Virus record (IMG/VR): IMGVR_UViG_3300032605_000009
Location: 1-64,000 of that record
Strand: one strand, 5' to 3'
Length of the DNA stretch: 64,000 nt
DNA from: a virus
Part shown: positions 1-8,086 of the stretch, one piece after another
Layout of the letters: the number at the start of each line of letters is the position of its first letter
How positions within the stretch are numbered: position 1 is the first letter of the stretch
Notes under the pieces: model-generated
Told to the model about the DNA's origin: nothing
Databases searched by the model: none
The model's input: the letters and a program-made list of their open reading frames with translations, nothing else
Position numbers and translations under genes: made by a program

Positions 1-539
1 CTGCTGCATCCTCTGCTACTACGGGTGTTCAGTGGTCAACTCCGTCTGTTTATTCGGCCCCAACAATTGGTTCTACATCAATTGCATCTGGCGCCACAGT
101 ATCTACTATTGCGGGACTAACAACTACTGGACAAGTATTTGATTACCCTATTGAAAACTGGTACATCAACTCAGCAGCGTTTGCTGGTTATACTGCTTAC
201 CTACAGACAAATAACTCATCAGTCCACTACTTGACTGGAACATCAACTGCTTCGGGCACATTAAATATTACTGCCGCCTCTGGAACAACACTCAACTCCT
301 TAATGTCTACGGGTCAAGCAATTACATTTTCTCTTTTAGTTACAAACGGCTCAACGCCGTATTACGCAAATGCGTATCAAGTAGATGGAACCACATCAGG
401 TGTGACAGTTAAGTGGACTGGTGGAACTGCTCCATTAGCAGGTAACGCAAGCGCAGTAGACGTTTACCAATTCACTATTCTTAAAACCGCCTCAGCAACA
501 TGGACAGTCTTCGCTGCTGGCCCTGTTAAGTACGTATAG
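1..539 (+). CDS. Fibre or adhesin-type virion protein, 3' end only
   Basis: The frame is open from base 3 to the TAG at 537-539, so the gene begins outside the window; the internal TTG at 231 need not be a start. The visible part (about 178 residues) is rich in Ser, Thr, Gly, Ala and Asn, the look of beta-structured phage fibre domains, with no enzymatic motif. It ends with FTILKTASATWTVFAAG, a style common at fibre C-termini. It sits directly upstream of a glycine-rich adhesin gene, 9 nt away, so it is probably part of the same receptor-binding module. The virion role is inferred from composition and context only. Confidence 0.6.
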   Translation, partial: AASSATTGVQWSTPSVYSAPTIGSTSIASGATVSTIAGLTTTGQVFDYPIENWYINSAAFAGYTAYLQTNNSSVHYLTGTSTASGTLNITAASGTTLNSLMSTGQAITFSLLVTNGSTPYYANAYQVDGTTSGVTVKWTGGTAPLAGNASAVDVYQFTILKTASATWTVFAAGPVKYV

Positions 540-548
540 GAGATATAA

Positions 549-1409
549 ATGCCATTTTTTAGTCCTGTATCTGCTGGTGGAGTAGGTAAAGCAACTGTTA
601 CCGCTACGACTGGTTCTCCTACCGTTGACACAACCTCTCGTACTGGTAAGACCATTTATAAGTTTACCGGCTCTGGCTCCATCACTATTGGTACTGCTGG
701 TTATGCCGAAGTGCTGGTAATTGGCGGTGGCGGCGGAGGCAGCGGAGGCGGACAATTTGGAAGCGCAGGAGGCGGTGCCGGCGGTTATTATTACAACACA
801 TCAACATTTTTAACAGCCGGAACATTAACAGTTACAGTAGGTGCAGGTGGTTCTGCAAACACTTTTACAAATTCTAGCGCTTTTGCTGGAAATGGTTCAC
901 TAATTGGAACGCTATCTATCCCCGGTGGTGGTGGAGGCGGCGGTGCAGCAGGAAACTTTGGCGGAAATGCCGGAGGTTCTGGTGGTGGTGCTTATGGAGA
1001 CCTTGGTGCAGCAGGAGGCGCTGTTATTGCTCCCGGGTTAGGTTACGCAGGAGGCGGCGGGGGTGGTGTAGGCGGTGGCAGCGGTGGTGGTGCTGGCGGT
1101 GCCGGTAATGCTGGTACTGGAACATCAGGTTATTCTGGCGGTGCTGGCGGAACTGGTGCGTCTAATTCAATTACCGGTTCATCAGTTACTTACGCTGGAG
1201 GCGGCGGAGGCGGAGGCTACACTTCCGGTTCTGGCGGTTCTGGCGGTTCTGGCGGTGGTGGCAATGGTGGTGCTGGTACAGGTGCTTCTGGTTCTGCGGG
1301 AACAGCAAACACCGGAGGTGGTGGTGGTGGTTCTGGCAGTAATAATGGCTCACCTGCCCCACTTGGCGCTGCAGGTGGCTCAGGCTATTTAGTAGTAGTG
1401 ATTGGATAA
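549..1409 (+). CDS. Glycine-rich adhesin-like tail fibre protein
   Basis: A 286-residue protein with a short N-terminal beta segment (about 1-60) that leads into long glycine runs (GGGGGGSGGG type) up to a hydrophobic end YLVVVIG. Glycine-rich domains of this kind occur in phage receptor-binding adhesins, for example gp38 of the T-even phage S16, where the glycine stretches form polyglycine II helices. The start is supported by GGAG at the end of the previous gene. It resembles the protein at 2791-3612 in layout: a VLVIGGGG entry into the glycine zone and a short hydrophobic tail. Role in host recognition is inferred. Confidence 0.65.
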   Translation: MPFFSPVSAGGVGKATVTATTGSPTVDTTSRTGKTIYKFTGSGSITIGTAGYAEVLVIGGGGGGSGGGQFGSAGGGAGGYYYNTSTFLTAGTLTVTVGAGGSANTFTNSSAFAGNGSLIGTLSIPGGGGGGGAAGNFGGNAGGSGGGAYGDLGAAGGAVIAPGLGYAGGGGGGVGGGSGGGAGGAGNAGTGTSGYSGGAGGTGASNSITGSSVTYAGGGGGGGYTSGSGGSGGSGGGGNGGAGTGASGSAGTANTGGGGGGSGSNNGSPAPLGAAGGSGYLVVVIG

Positions 1410-1412
1410 CTC

Positions 1413-1829
1413 ATGGCACATTTTGCAAAAATAAACTTAGACAATATTGTTGAACAAGTAATTGTCGTATCTAACTGCGCCCTTAACTCTTGTATTGGTA
1501 AAGACCATTGGGATTACCAAGAGGAGTACCACGCTGACCATACAGGCACAGCAGACTTCCCAGAACAAGAGGCACTAGGTCAAAAAGTACTTGCTGACTC
1601 TGGTTTTGAGGGAACATGGAAACAGACTTCTTACAATACTCGCGCTGGCGTTCATTATGGCCCTGATGGAACTCCTGATGGAAAGACTCAGTACCGTGGC
1701 AATCACGCTGGTGTTGGAATGATTTATGATGCTACGCATGATGCTTTTATCGTGCCTCAACCCAGCCCAACTGCTGTGTTAAACACAACAACATTTACAT
1801 GGGAAGAGCCAGCGGCTCCAACAGCTTAA
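1413..1829 (+). CDS. Conserved phage protein linked to fibre genes
   Basis: A 138-residue protein beginning MAHFAKINLDNIVEQVIVVS and containing WKQTSYNTRAGVHY and HAGVGMIYDATHDAFIVPQP. I recognise this as a family found repeatedly in environmental phages, especially cyanophages, where it is usually left as hypothetical or structural. It lies 3 nt behind a glycine-rich adhesin. A smaller relative of its N-terminal part lies behind the second glycine-rich adhesin (3624-3827). A fibre-associated or baseplate-periphery role is inferred from that repeated pairing. No catalytic motif is visible. Confidence 0.6.
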   Translation: MAHFAKINLDNIVEQVIVVSNCALNSCIGKDHWDYQEEYHADHTGTADFPEQEALGQKVLADSGFEGTWKQTSYNTRAGVHYGPDGTPDGKTQYRGNHAGVGMIYDATHDAFIVPQPSPTAVLNTTTFTWEEPAAPTA

Positions 1830-1865
1830 CGCCCGAATTCCCTAAAGAACTGAGAGAATAATCCA

Positions 1866-2333
1866 ATGGCCACAGCAACTTTTGATGAGTTACTGCTTAG
1901 TTCAGCAGCAACCAAAAAGTTCTTTGCCAGAATCTCTCTTCCTGAGACTACAGATGGGTGTTGGGAGTGGTGCGGCACTGTAACATCACAAGGTTATGGG
2001 CACCATTACTGTGGAATTGAGACCAACAAGATTGGCCGTGTGCACCGTCTAGCTTACGAGTGCTGGGTAGGCAAAATACCTGAGGGTATGACCATCGACC
2101 ATCTCTGCAGAAACCGTAAATGCTTAAACGTTAACCATTTAGAGGTTGTCTCTAGAGGAGATAATGTACGTAGAGCTAGAGCAGCTGTTACTCACTGCCC
2201 TAGAGGCCATGAGTACACAAAGGACAACATCAGAGCTACTAAGCGCTTAAATGGCGAAAGATCCTGTCTAAAATGTCATAGAGACCGAGAACATGCGCGG
2301 TTTCTAGCTAAGAAGAAAGAATCGGTGAGATAG
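1866..2333 (+). CDS. HNH homing-type endonuclease
   Basis: A 155-residue HNH nuclease. The core runs from H60 (VHRLAYECW) through D78-H79 with C81 and C86 (DHLCRNRKCLN) to N90-H91 and N100, the arrangement of free-standing phage HNH endonucleases. A second cysteine/histidine module follows (CPRGHEY near 110 and CLKCHRD near 134), which probably binds zinc. It starts after a 36-nt gap with a GAGAG stretch and overlaps the next gene by one base (TAGTG). It interrupts a row of fibre genes, as mobile endonuclease genes do. DNA cleavage and self-mobilisation are family knowledge, not shown here. Confidence 0.85.
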   Translation: MATATFDELLLSSAATKKFFARISLPETTDGCWEWCGTVTSQGYGHHYCGIETNKIGRVHRLAYECWVGKIPEGMTIDHLCRNRKCLNVNHLEVVSRGDNVRRARAAVTHCPRGHEYTKDNIRATKRLNGERSCLKCHRDREHARFLAKKKESVR

Positions 2334-2791
2334 TGGCGGTTAAGCGTTTTGATGGCACCCAGTGGGTGAACTATGCTGGTAACGGCGTTCAAGGCATCCA
2401 GGGTACCCAAGGCCTATCAGGCACTGCGGGAGCTCAAGGTACTAACGGAGCTACTGGAGCTCAAGGTACAGCTGGTACAGCAGGTTCTGCTGGTGCCTCT
2501 GGTATCTTTACGCCTAACGTAATCTCTACCAACACTAACCTCGCCTCTCAGAACTCGTACTTTGTTACGACTTCTGGTGGAGCGCTTACGCTGACCTTGC
2601 CTTCTTCCCCTTCAGTTGGAGCAGAAATCCACGTCTTTGACGCAACAGGCAACGCCGCTAGCAATAACATTACTGTTGCTAACAACGGCTCAAACGTTAA
2701 CGGCGCCTCACAAAACCTAACAATTGATAAGGCATATGCCGCAGTCAACCTAGTATATGTAGGTTCATCCTACGGATGGAGAGTCTCATAA
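2333..2791 (+). CDS. Short collagen-like tail fibre protein
   Basis: A 152-residue protein from a GTG that overlaps the stop of the HNH gene. The N-terminus VAVKRFDGTQWVNYAG is the type of small capping domain seen on collagen-like phage fibres. Residues about 18-58 are Gly-X-Y repeats (GIQGTQG, GAQGTAG), expected to form a trimeric collagen-like shaft. The C-terminal hundred residues form a beta-rich head (LTLTLPSSPSVGAEIHVFDATG) typical of fibre tips. Probable virion surface fibre. Confidence 0.7.
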   Translation: MAVKRFDGTQWVNYAGNGVQGIQGTQGLSGTAGAQGTNGATGAQGTAGTAGSAGASGIFTPNVISTNTNLASQNSYFVTTSGGALTLTLPSSPSVGAEIHVFDATGNAASNNITVANNGSNVNGASQNLTIDKAYAAVNLVYVGSSYGWRVS

Positions 2792-3612
2792 TGGCTATAA
2801 GTTATTCTTCTCTTACCTCGTCTAACCCACCAACTGTTATTGGTGTACCTAATACCGTTAATCTTCGCGCTACTTACACCTCAACAACTAACGGTTTGTC
2901 CTTTCCTAACTCGCAGGTTTACGTTTTAGTAATTGGCGGCGGCGGCTCTGGCTCTGGTGGAGGAAACTACTCTTATGCTGGTGGCGCTGGGGCAGTGCTG
3001 CAGGGATGGGTACCATCCCCTACATCAGTTACTGTTGGCGCGGGAGGTGTTTACAACAACACATTTATGGGTGGGTACAGCTTGGCGGGATCTTTAGTGG
3101 CAAACGGTGGCGGTGGCGGCAATGGCACTAACGCTGGAGGAGCGGCAGGAAATGCTGGACCAAGTGGCAATAGCCCAACTTCTAACGCAACTTATTATAT
3201 GTCTTCTATGTCATCGAACGTAGGCACTATTAATGGAAACGTTTCAGTTGGCGTTGGTACATCTGGCTCAGGGTCAGGTCAGGGTGGGGCAGCAAGTCTT
3301 TACGCTGCTGCTGGAGGAGCTCAGCCAAACTTCAACGCTGGTGGAGGAAACGCTGGGGGATCCTCTATTATCGGAGGATACTCTGGAGGTAATGGAGGAA
3401 ACTCGGCCTCTGGAAATGCTGGAGGTGGCGGTGGCGGTGGAGCTGGTTTCTTAGGAAATGGTTCTGCTGGAAATAACTACTCGGGAACTACTGGCGGTAA
3501 CGGCGGATCTGGTGGTTCTGGCGGTGGAGGCGGAGGAGCTGGCGGTAGCGGTAACAGCGCTAACGGCGGTGGCGGCAATGGCGGCAATGGCTGCGTATTG
3601 GTTTACTACTAA
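2791..3612 (+). CDS. Second glycine-rich adhesin-like tail fibre protein
   Basis: A 273-residue protein from ATG 2791, which overlaps the previous stop by one base (TAATG) and has a GGATGGAGAG stretch just upstream; an in-frame ATG at 2776 is less likely. The N-terminal 45 residues are beta-like, then VLVIGGGGSGSGGG opens a glycine-rich domain that ends in a hydrophobic VLVYY. It looks like a divergent paralogue of 549-1409. Probable receptor-binding tip protein. Confidence 0.65.
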   Translation: MAISYSSLTSSNPPTVIGVPNTVNLRATYTSTTNGLSFPNSQVYVLVIGGGGSGSGGGNYSYAGGAGAVLQGWVPSPTSVTVGAGGVYNNTFMGGYSLAGSLVANGGGGGNGTNAGGAAGNAGPSGNSPTSNATYYMSSMSSNVGTINGNVSVGVGTSGSGSGQGGAASLYAAAGGAQPNFNAGGGNAGGSSIIGGYSGGNGGNSASGNAGGGGGGGAGFLGNGSAGNNYSGTTGGNGGSGGSGGGGGGAGGSGNSANGGGGNGGNGCVLVYY

Positions 3613-3623
3613 GGAGGTATGTA

Positions 3624-3827
3624 ATGGCTAATTTTGCAATATTGTTTAACGGCGTTGTGCACAATGTGGTAGTTGCTGATGACGCATCTAATGCCCAAGA
3701 GTCTTGTCCTGCAAATGCTCAGGCAATTGAGATAACTGGTCCTTGCGGCTACGGTTGGACATACGATGGCGCTAACTTTGTGGCACCTAAAGCCGCAGAA
3801 CCTACTACACCAGCGGCAGGAGCATAA
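3624..3827 (+). CDS. Small conserved fibre-linked protein
   Basis: A 67-residue protein starting MANFAILFNGVVHNVVVADD, after a strong AAGGAGG at 3610-3616. The segment GPCGYGWTYDGANFVAP recurs in small proteins coded beside phage tail fibres. Its first 20 residues match the pattern of 1413-1829 (MAHFAK...VIVVS), so both adhesin genes are followed by a related partner. Function unknown; fibre-assembly or accessory structural roles are possible. Confidence 0.55.
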   Translation: MANFAILFNGVVHNVVVADDASNAQESCPANAQAIEITGPCGYGWTYDGANFVAPKAAEPTTPAAGA

Positions 3828-3829
3828 AA

Positions 3830-3961
3830 ATGGCTGTTTACAACTATAAGTGTGATGTCTGCGGACATGAATACCAAGAAGGCCGACTTCCAAGCGAAGA
3901 GCAATGGAAGACTGCCTGCACTGTTAAAGGCTGCACAGGAACTAATATCGAAGTCAAGTAG
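3830..3961 (+). CDS. Small zinc-ribbon protein
   Basis: A 43-residue protein, MAVYNYKCDVCGHEYQE at the start, with a CxxC pair near residues 8-11 and a second pair, CTVKGC, near 30-35. This is the look of a tiny FmdB-like zinc ribbon. It starts 2 nt after the previous stop. Such mini-ribbons are common in phages and often bind nucleic acid or proteins; no specific role can be given. Confidence 0.6.
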   Translation: MAVYNYKCDVCGHEYQEGRLPSEEQWKTACTVKGCTGTNIEVK

Positions 3962-3973
3962 GTCTGTGGTACC

Positions 3974-3999
3974 CTAGTGCCCTAACTAAGGAGCACTAG
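3974..3999 (+). promoter_or_regulatory. Hairpin holding the ribosome binding site of the next gene
   Basis: CTAGTGC at 3974-3980 pairs with GCACTAG at 3993-3999, directly before the ATG at 4000. The loop carries AAGGAG. A 7-bp stem this close to the start could tune translation of the 61-residue gene, or be chance. Confidence 0.35.
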
Positions 4000-4185
4000 A
4001 TGGCAACTACACCTAAACCCGCTACGCAAAAACTGTTCACCTATAACGTCAATATGCTTATCCAAGTATTTGGCGAGGACGAAAAAGCTGCTAAGGCTAA
4101 GTTGGACGCAGAAGGCGGCTTTGTATCTAAGCGAGAGGTTTCTCTTGTAAAGACTACAGAACTACCTAACAGCTTTGCTAAGTAG
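4000..4185 (+). CDS. Small hypothetical protein
   Basis: A 61-residue protein (MATTPKPATQKLFTYNV...) with an AAGGAG at 3988-3993. The middle, VNMLIQVFGEDEKAAKAKLDA, suggests a strand plus a helix, like small nucleic-acid or protein-binding folds. I do not recognise the family. It lies between a mini zinc ribbon and a conserved 262-residue phage protein. Confidence 0.5.
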   Translation: MATTPKPATQKLFTYNVNMLIQVFGEDEKAAKAKLDAEGGFVSKREVSLVKTTELPNSFAK

Positions 4186-4190
4186 TCGAT

Positions 4191-4979
4191 ATGCCAAATA
4201 TCATCTTTACTGACACTATGGGCGTACCTGAAGAGTTTCGCCCTAAGCCAGCATCTGCATCTGTACCTGATTGGTATAAGAACTTAGAGTCTTATATGGG
4301 TGGAGAAAAAAAGCCTGATGGTAACGGAGGTACGCCAGCCTCTATCAAGCGGTGTATGCCTGTCTTTGACGCCATTACTGGTGGCTATATCTTGTACACA
4401 TACTGTGATGTATATATCTCCCAGAAAAATGCTGAGTACGGCGACAGAGAGCACTTTGAGGCTACGGGAGAGACCAAGCTTCTTACCAAAGCCCAGATGA
4501 AGCGTAAGAAACTACCTTTGACAACACCTCATTATGAGTGGCCGTCTTTTGGCCCTATTCAGTTTCATCCAGTAGCTCAAGCACCTACGCATCCAAATCG
4601 CAATGGGCTGCCAGACCATGGTTCTTACCCTAAGTGGATTAATCCTTGGTCTATCAAGACACCTAAAGGCTACTCAGTCCTCTTTACTCAGCCTATGCAC
4701 CGTGAATCGCCATTTACTATTCTTGATGGCATAGTTGATACAGACGGCTACAACGCGCCTGTCAACTTTCCGTTTGTGCTTAATGACTGGGGCTTTGAAG
4801 GAATCATCCCAGCAGGAACTCCTATGGCTCAGGTTATTCCGTTTAAGCGCGAAGACTGGAAGATGGAGATTGGCAAAGAGGAAGATTACAGAGACCAAGC
4901 TAAAACGACTACTCGTCTGCGTACTAGTTTCTTTGACTCATACAAAGATAAGTTCCGTCAACCAAAGGGGTATAAGTAA
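4191..4979 (+). CDS. Conserved phage protein of unknown function
   Basis: A 262-residue protein with conserved-looking blocks: VPDWYKNLESYMGG near 25, IKRCMPVFDAITGGYILYTY near 52, PKWINPWSIKTPKGYSVLFTQ near 150, and LNDWGFEGIIPAGTPMAQVIPFKRE near 200 (shown in part). I recognise this set from a widespread family in cyanophages and other environmental myoviruses that carries no agreed function. There is no nucleotide-binding loop or membrane segment. Its stop overlaps the start of a glycosyltransferase gene (TAATG), which suggests joint expression. Confidence 0.6.
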   Translation: MPNIIFTDTMGVPEEFRPKPASASVPDWYKNLESYMGGEKKPDGNGGTPASIKRCMPVFDAITGGYILYTYCDVYISQKNAEYGDREHFEATGETKLLTKAQMKRKKLPLTTPHYEWPSFGPIQFHPVAQAPTHPNRNGLPDHGSYPKWINPWSIKTPKGYSVLFTQPMHRESPFTILDGIVDTDGYNAPVNFPFVLNDWGFEGIIPAGTPMAQVIPFKREDWKMEIGKEEDYRDQAKTTTRLRTSFFDSYKDKFRQPKGYK

Positions 4980-5704
4980 TGGCCTCTAAGAAGGACTTAC
5001 TAACCATTGCTTGGTGCGATGGCGGTATGACGGACGGTAAGTTTACTCAGGGCTTGGTCTACACAATACTCCAAGCCCACAAGGCTGGCTACAAGGTTGA
5101 TCAAGCCCTACGCGTACATGGCAATCAGATTGGGCGCCAGCGCCAAGTCCTGATTGATGCTTGGTACGACAAGTCCAAGACTGACTGGATCCTCTGGGTG
5201 GATAGTGATATCCAGCTAACTATGCCTATCCTAGATACCCTCTGGGAGGCCGCAAACCCCGTTATAAGGCCCGTAGTCTCTGGCGTCTACTTTATCTCCA
5301 AGCAGCCTGAGGGCACCCTTACATTCCCGCTTCCAGCCCTGTTCAACGACATTACTGAGTTCTCTATGCAGCATGTACACCCGCTGCCTGAAAATGAGCT
5401 TATTAAGGTCGATAGCGCTGGCATGGGGCTTGTACTAATGCACCGCTCAGTCATGGATAAGCTTCGTGCCGAGTTCCCTACTCAATCGGTATTTGCTGAG
5501 CAAGAGGGCCGAGGCAATGAATATGTCAGCGAGGATATCGTATTCTTCCGCAACCTTAAGAAGATAGGCGTACCTGTTTATGCCCACACTGGAGCTATTG
5601 GCACTCACGTCAAGCGCTTCAACTTAGACGCCGACTATTACAACCTATTCTGGAAGAATTATGTAGATGAGCACCCAGAAATGCGTAGCGCCACCGACAA
5701 CTGA
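4979..5704 (+). CDS. Glycosyltransferase, GT-A type
   Basis: A 241-residue protein with the nucleotide-sugar and metal binding signature WVDSDIQL (D75, D77), preceded by GRQRQVLIDAWYD and followed by DSAGMGLVLMHRSV and SEDIVFFRNLKKIG, the acceptor-side elements of family 2-like enzymes. No membrane segment is seen, so it is probably cytoplasmic. It follows the adhesin genes and could decorate fibres or virion proteins with sugar; the target is not visible. It may act with the minus-strand glycan cassette at 27198-29422. Confidence 0.75.
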   Translation: MASKKDLLTIAWCDGGMTDGKFTQGLVYTILQAHKAGYKVDQALRVHGNQIGRQRQVLIDAWYDKSKTDWILWVDSDIQLTMPILDTLWEAANPVIRPVVSGVYFISKQPEGTLTFPLPALFNDITEFSMQHVHPLPENELIKVDSAGMGLVLMHRSVMDKLRAEFPTQSVFAEQEGRGNEYVSEDIVFFRNLKKIGVPVYAHTGAIGTHVKRFNLDADYYNLFWKNYVDEHPEMRSATDN

Positions 5705-5780
5705 GATCACTGTCTTTATTCCTATCTGGAGGACAGTAGACGATTATATTGACGACTTTGAGGCTCTAGACCTTATCTAG
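5667..5780 (+). CDS. Possible small overlapping gene
   Basis: ATG 5667 opens a 37-residue frame inside the end of the glycosyltransferase gene in the +1 frame. It runs on into the gap, where it reads EITVFIPIWRTVDDYIDDFE, an amino-acid mix that looks coded. GGAAG lies about 10 nt before the ATG. The rest of the gap to 5873 holds a G/C stem (AGGGGG 5827-5832 with CCCCCT 5842-5847) without a T run. The frame could also be a decayed remnant. Confidence 0.3.
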   Translation: MSTQKCVAPPTTEITVFIPIWRTVDDYIDDFEALDLI

Positions 5781-5872
5781 GGCCTTAGAATTGATTCAAC
5801 TGGTACATAAATTCGTCTCGCTCCTTAGGGGGCTTCGTCTACCCCCTTCAATCCCTTCGCGAGAGGAAAATA

Positions 5873-7276
5873 ATGACAGTAAGAGATTCAGGCTACAAGC
5901 AAGTTCCATCAGGAAACGTTGCTGTAGATTTCGTCTGGGGTAACCTCCCAGCCCAAACAAACGATGACCGCTCAGGTTCATCTATTTCATTCAACGCCAC
6001 AGGCGGAACCTCAGGTTCATACGGCGGAGACGTTGTATCTGCAACCGTAACAGCTGCATCTGCTACAGGCGGAACAATCACCTACACAGCTGCTAACGAG
6101 TTTGCTGTAGGACAAAACGTAACAGTTACTGGCCTTAGCGGTTCAGTAGCTATCACAGGCATCACAGCTTCTGCTGGTGTTGTGACATACGCAACTTCTT
6201 CAACTGTAGGCCTTTCAGCAGGTCAAACAATCGTTGTATCTGGTGCTTCAACATCAGGCTTCAACGGCACATTCACAATCTTGGCTGTTACAAACAACAC
6301 CAACTTCACAGTTACCTCTGCTGCTACAGGTTCTACCTCAACAGCTACAGGTACATATAGCTCTGCCTTCAACCTAACTGGCGTTATCGCTACAGCTTCA
6401 ACCTCAACGTTCACTATCACAAGTGCTATCTCTGACCGCGCTGTTTCAGGTGCTACAGGCACAGCTACCGTCTACGCTGAACTTCTTGATGGAGTTGGCG
6501 CTGACTACGGTTGGGGAACAACCACAGACTTCACATCTAACGTCCTTACAGAGACCCAGCCAACAGTTACTGTTGGACAAGCTGGAGCCTACGTTGTTCC
6601 AAACGACAACACTGTTAACATCCTAAACGCTTATGAGGCTTTCCCTCTTAACGCTGGAAACAAGACAACAGGCTTCAACCCTGCGTATACCCTTCAAGCT
6701 ACTATCACAGGAGCTTCAGGAAACGGCACAACCGTTACCTACACAGGTGTAAACCACTTCTCAACAGGACAGACTGTGACAATCACAGGCTTGTACAACT
6801 ACGTATCAGCTGGCGCTAACCAACCAATTGCTACTCAGTACAACGCCCCTACCTACACAACAGCATCTGCTTACAACTTGAGCGCTGTGACAATCGCTTC
6901 GATTATCACAACCAACGGAGTTCAGACTGGCTTCACAGTTACAAACTCAACTCAAGACTCAACAGCAGCTACCCTCACAGGTGTCGCTGGTACAGCAGTT
7001 GTTTCAGTTGCAGCTTCAGCTTCAACAGGCTCTGTTCCAACAATCACAGGACTTACAATCAAGGAAGCTATTCGCCAACTTGGTCTTGCTAAGTTCAACA
7101 CAGGCACAATCACCTACACAACTTCAGGCGCTACTGTAAACAACGCAGGAACTGTTTACAGCCAGGCTCTTACAAGCACTCAGACACTCGGTACAGCAAT
7201 TAACTTTGTTGTCTACCGTTTGGCTACAGGTGAGAACCCAGGTGTTGCAGCAGGTACATTTACCTACACCAACTAA
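5873..7276 (+). CDS. Repetitive virion protein with C-terminal PASTA-like domain
   Basis: A 467-residue protein after a GAGAGGAAA ribosome site. The N-terminus (VPSGNVAVDFVWGNLPAQ) is followed by Thr/Ser/Gly-rich beta repeats in which VGQNVTVTGL, AGQTIVVSGA and TGQTVTITGL recur. Residues about 380-450 fit a PASTA domain: VPTITGLTIKEAIRQLGLAKF, here quoted only as its opening VPTITGLTIKEAI, then a loop and a closing INFVVYR strand. PASTA domains bind peptidoglycan in Gram-positive kinases. Codon choice (AAC, TTC) resembles the capsid gene, which suggests high expression. A head decoration or surface fibre is likely. Confidence 0.6.
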   Translation: MTVRDSGYKQVPSGNVAVDFVWGNLPAQTNDDRSGSSISFNATGGTSGSYGGDVVSATVTAASATGGTITYTAANEFAVGQNVTVTGLSGSVAITGITASAGVVTYATSSTVGLSAGQTIVVSGASTSGFNGTFTILAVTNNTNFTVTSAATGSTSTATGTYSSAFNLTGVIATASTSTFTITSAISDRAVSGATGTATVYAELLDGVGADYGWGTTTDFTSNVLTETQPTVTVGQAGAYVVPNDNTVNILNAYEAFPLNAGNKTTGFNPAYTLQATITGASGNGTTVTYTGVNHFSTGQTVTITGLYNYVSAGANQPIATQYNAPTYTTASAYNLSAVTIASIITTNGVQTGFTVTNSTQDSTAATLTGVAGTAVVSVAASASTGSVPTITGLTIKEAIRQLGLAKFNTGTITYTTSGATVNNAGTVYSQALTSTQTLGTAINFVVYRLATGENPGVAAGTFTYTN

Positions 7277-7290
7277 TCTCCAATAAGAAA

Positions 7291-7324
7291 GCCCCCCAGC
7301 CTTTTGGCTAGGGGGCTTTTTTAT
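7291..7324 (+). terminator. Strong bidirectional rho-independent terminator
   Basis: GCCCCCCAGCC at 7291-7301 pairs with GGCTAGGGGGC at 7306-7316 (one mismatch) around a TTTT loop, followed by a T run. The A-rich left flank makes it usable from the minus strand too. It lies between convergent genes ending at 7276 and 7334. Confidence 0.9.
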
Positions 7325-7333
7325 TTAATGGAA

Positions 7334-7870
7334 TTAATACCAACCATGCACGTTGTGAAACGAGAGGGCGTTACAAGGGCTGCCATAACGAGATTGGATG
7401 TAGCGTAGGCCATCTTTGACCTGATCGACCGCTCCGACGGCCTTCTTTAAGTTGTAGTTAGCCCAGGTTGTAGGGAGGAACTGCGCGATTCCATACGCGT
7501 GCGAGCTCATGTTTAGGGCTTTAGGATTGAAGTGACTCTCTTCAGTCCACAAGGTGTTGAGGCACTTCCACTGCACCATCGAAACTCCTCGTGAGTATTC
7601 TGTTAGGAACGCGACTGTTTGAGGGTCAAAGTACTTGGCGTAAGTACTGGCCAAGGCGTTCTTGGCGTCTGCGCGAGTTGTCGTCACAGTTAAGTAATCT
7701 AGCGCCACTGTCACTGGCTTTTCATGTGTTGTGCTTAGGAGTCTCGCCAAAGGCTCTGACGCTAACGACACATCTGGTGACAGTAGTTGACCCCATACAA
7801 GGACCAAAGAAAACAAAGCTACTGCTACCTTCTTCACGTCGATCGTGAAGTTGATTCTGATATTAAGCAT
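7334..7870 (-). CDS. Secreted lytic transglycosylase-like protein
   Basis: A 178-residue protein if started at ATG 7870, which has GAGAGGAG at the right distance; an upstream ATG (7906) also has a GAGGGAG. Two lysines precede a hydrophobic stretch, VAVALFSLVLVW, and a likely cleavage after SLA, so it is probably exported. The C-terminal half carries the SLT-like pattern WTEESHFNP (catalytic Glu near 110), YGIAQFLPTTW and LRYIQSRYGSPCNALSFH. Two cysteines could form a disulfide. It should cleave peptidoglycan glycan strands. It stands alone on the minus strand with its own promoter-like site, like a moron gene. Confidence 0.75.
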   Translation of the reverse strand: MLNIRINFTIDVKKVAVALFSLVLVWGQLLSPDVSLASEPLARLLSTTHEKPVTVALDYLTVTTTRADAKNALASTYAKYFDPQTVAFLTEYSRGVSMVQWKCLNTLWTEESHFNPKALNMSSHAYGIAQFLPTTWANYNLKKAVGAVDQVKDGLRYIQSRYGSPCNALSFHNVHGWY

Positions 7871-7923
7871 TTCTGCTCCTCTCAGTAGAACACGAAAGAG
7901 AGTCATTACTGACTCCCTCATAC

Positions 7924-7956
7924 TCTATAAAACACTAGAGTTACACTCGGTGTCAA
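7924..7956 (-). promoter_or_regulatory. Candidate promoter for the transglycosylase-like gene
   Basis: Read on the minus strand, a perfect TTGACA (7956-7951) is followed 18 bases later by TTTTAT (7932-7927), itself overlapping TATAGA (7929-7924). It faces the gene at 7870. On the plus strand the same gap has only a weak candidate (TTGGAC 8036-8041) for the lysis genes. Confidence 0.4.
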
Positions 7957-8086
7957 CTTCAAGCGACACTTTTATTGAGAAAACTATGCGTAACCGTGTA
8001 AAATTGATGCTATTGCACCTTCTGGGCTCTTGTATTTGGACAAATATTAGTTATAGATACGTAGCCCATACTCAGATAGGTGACCA

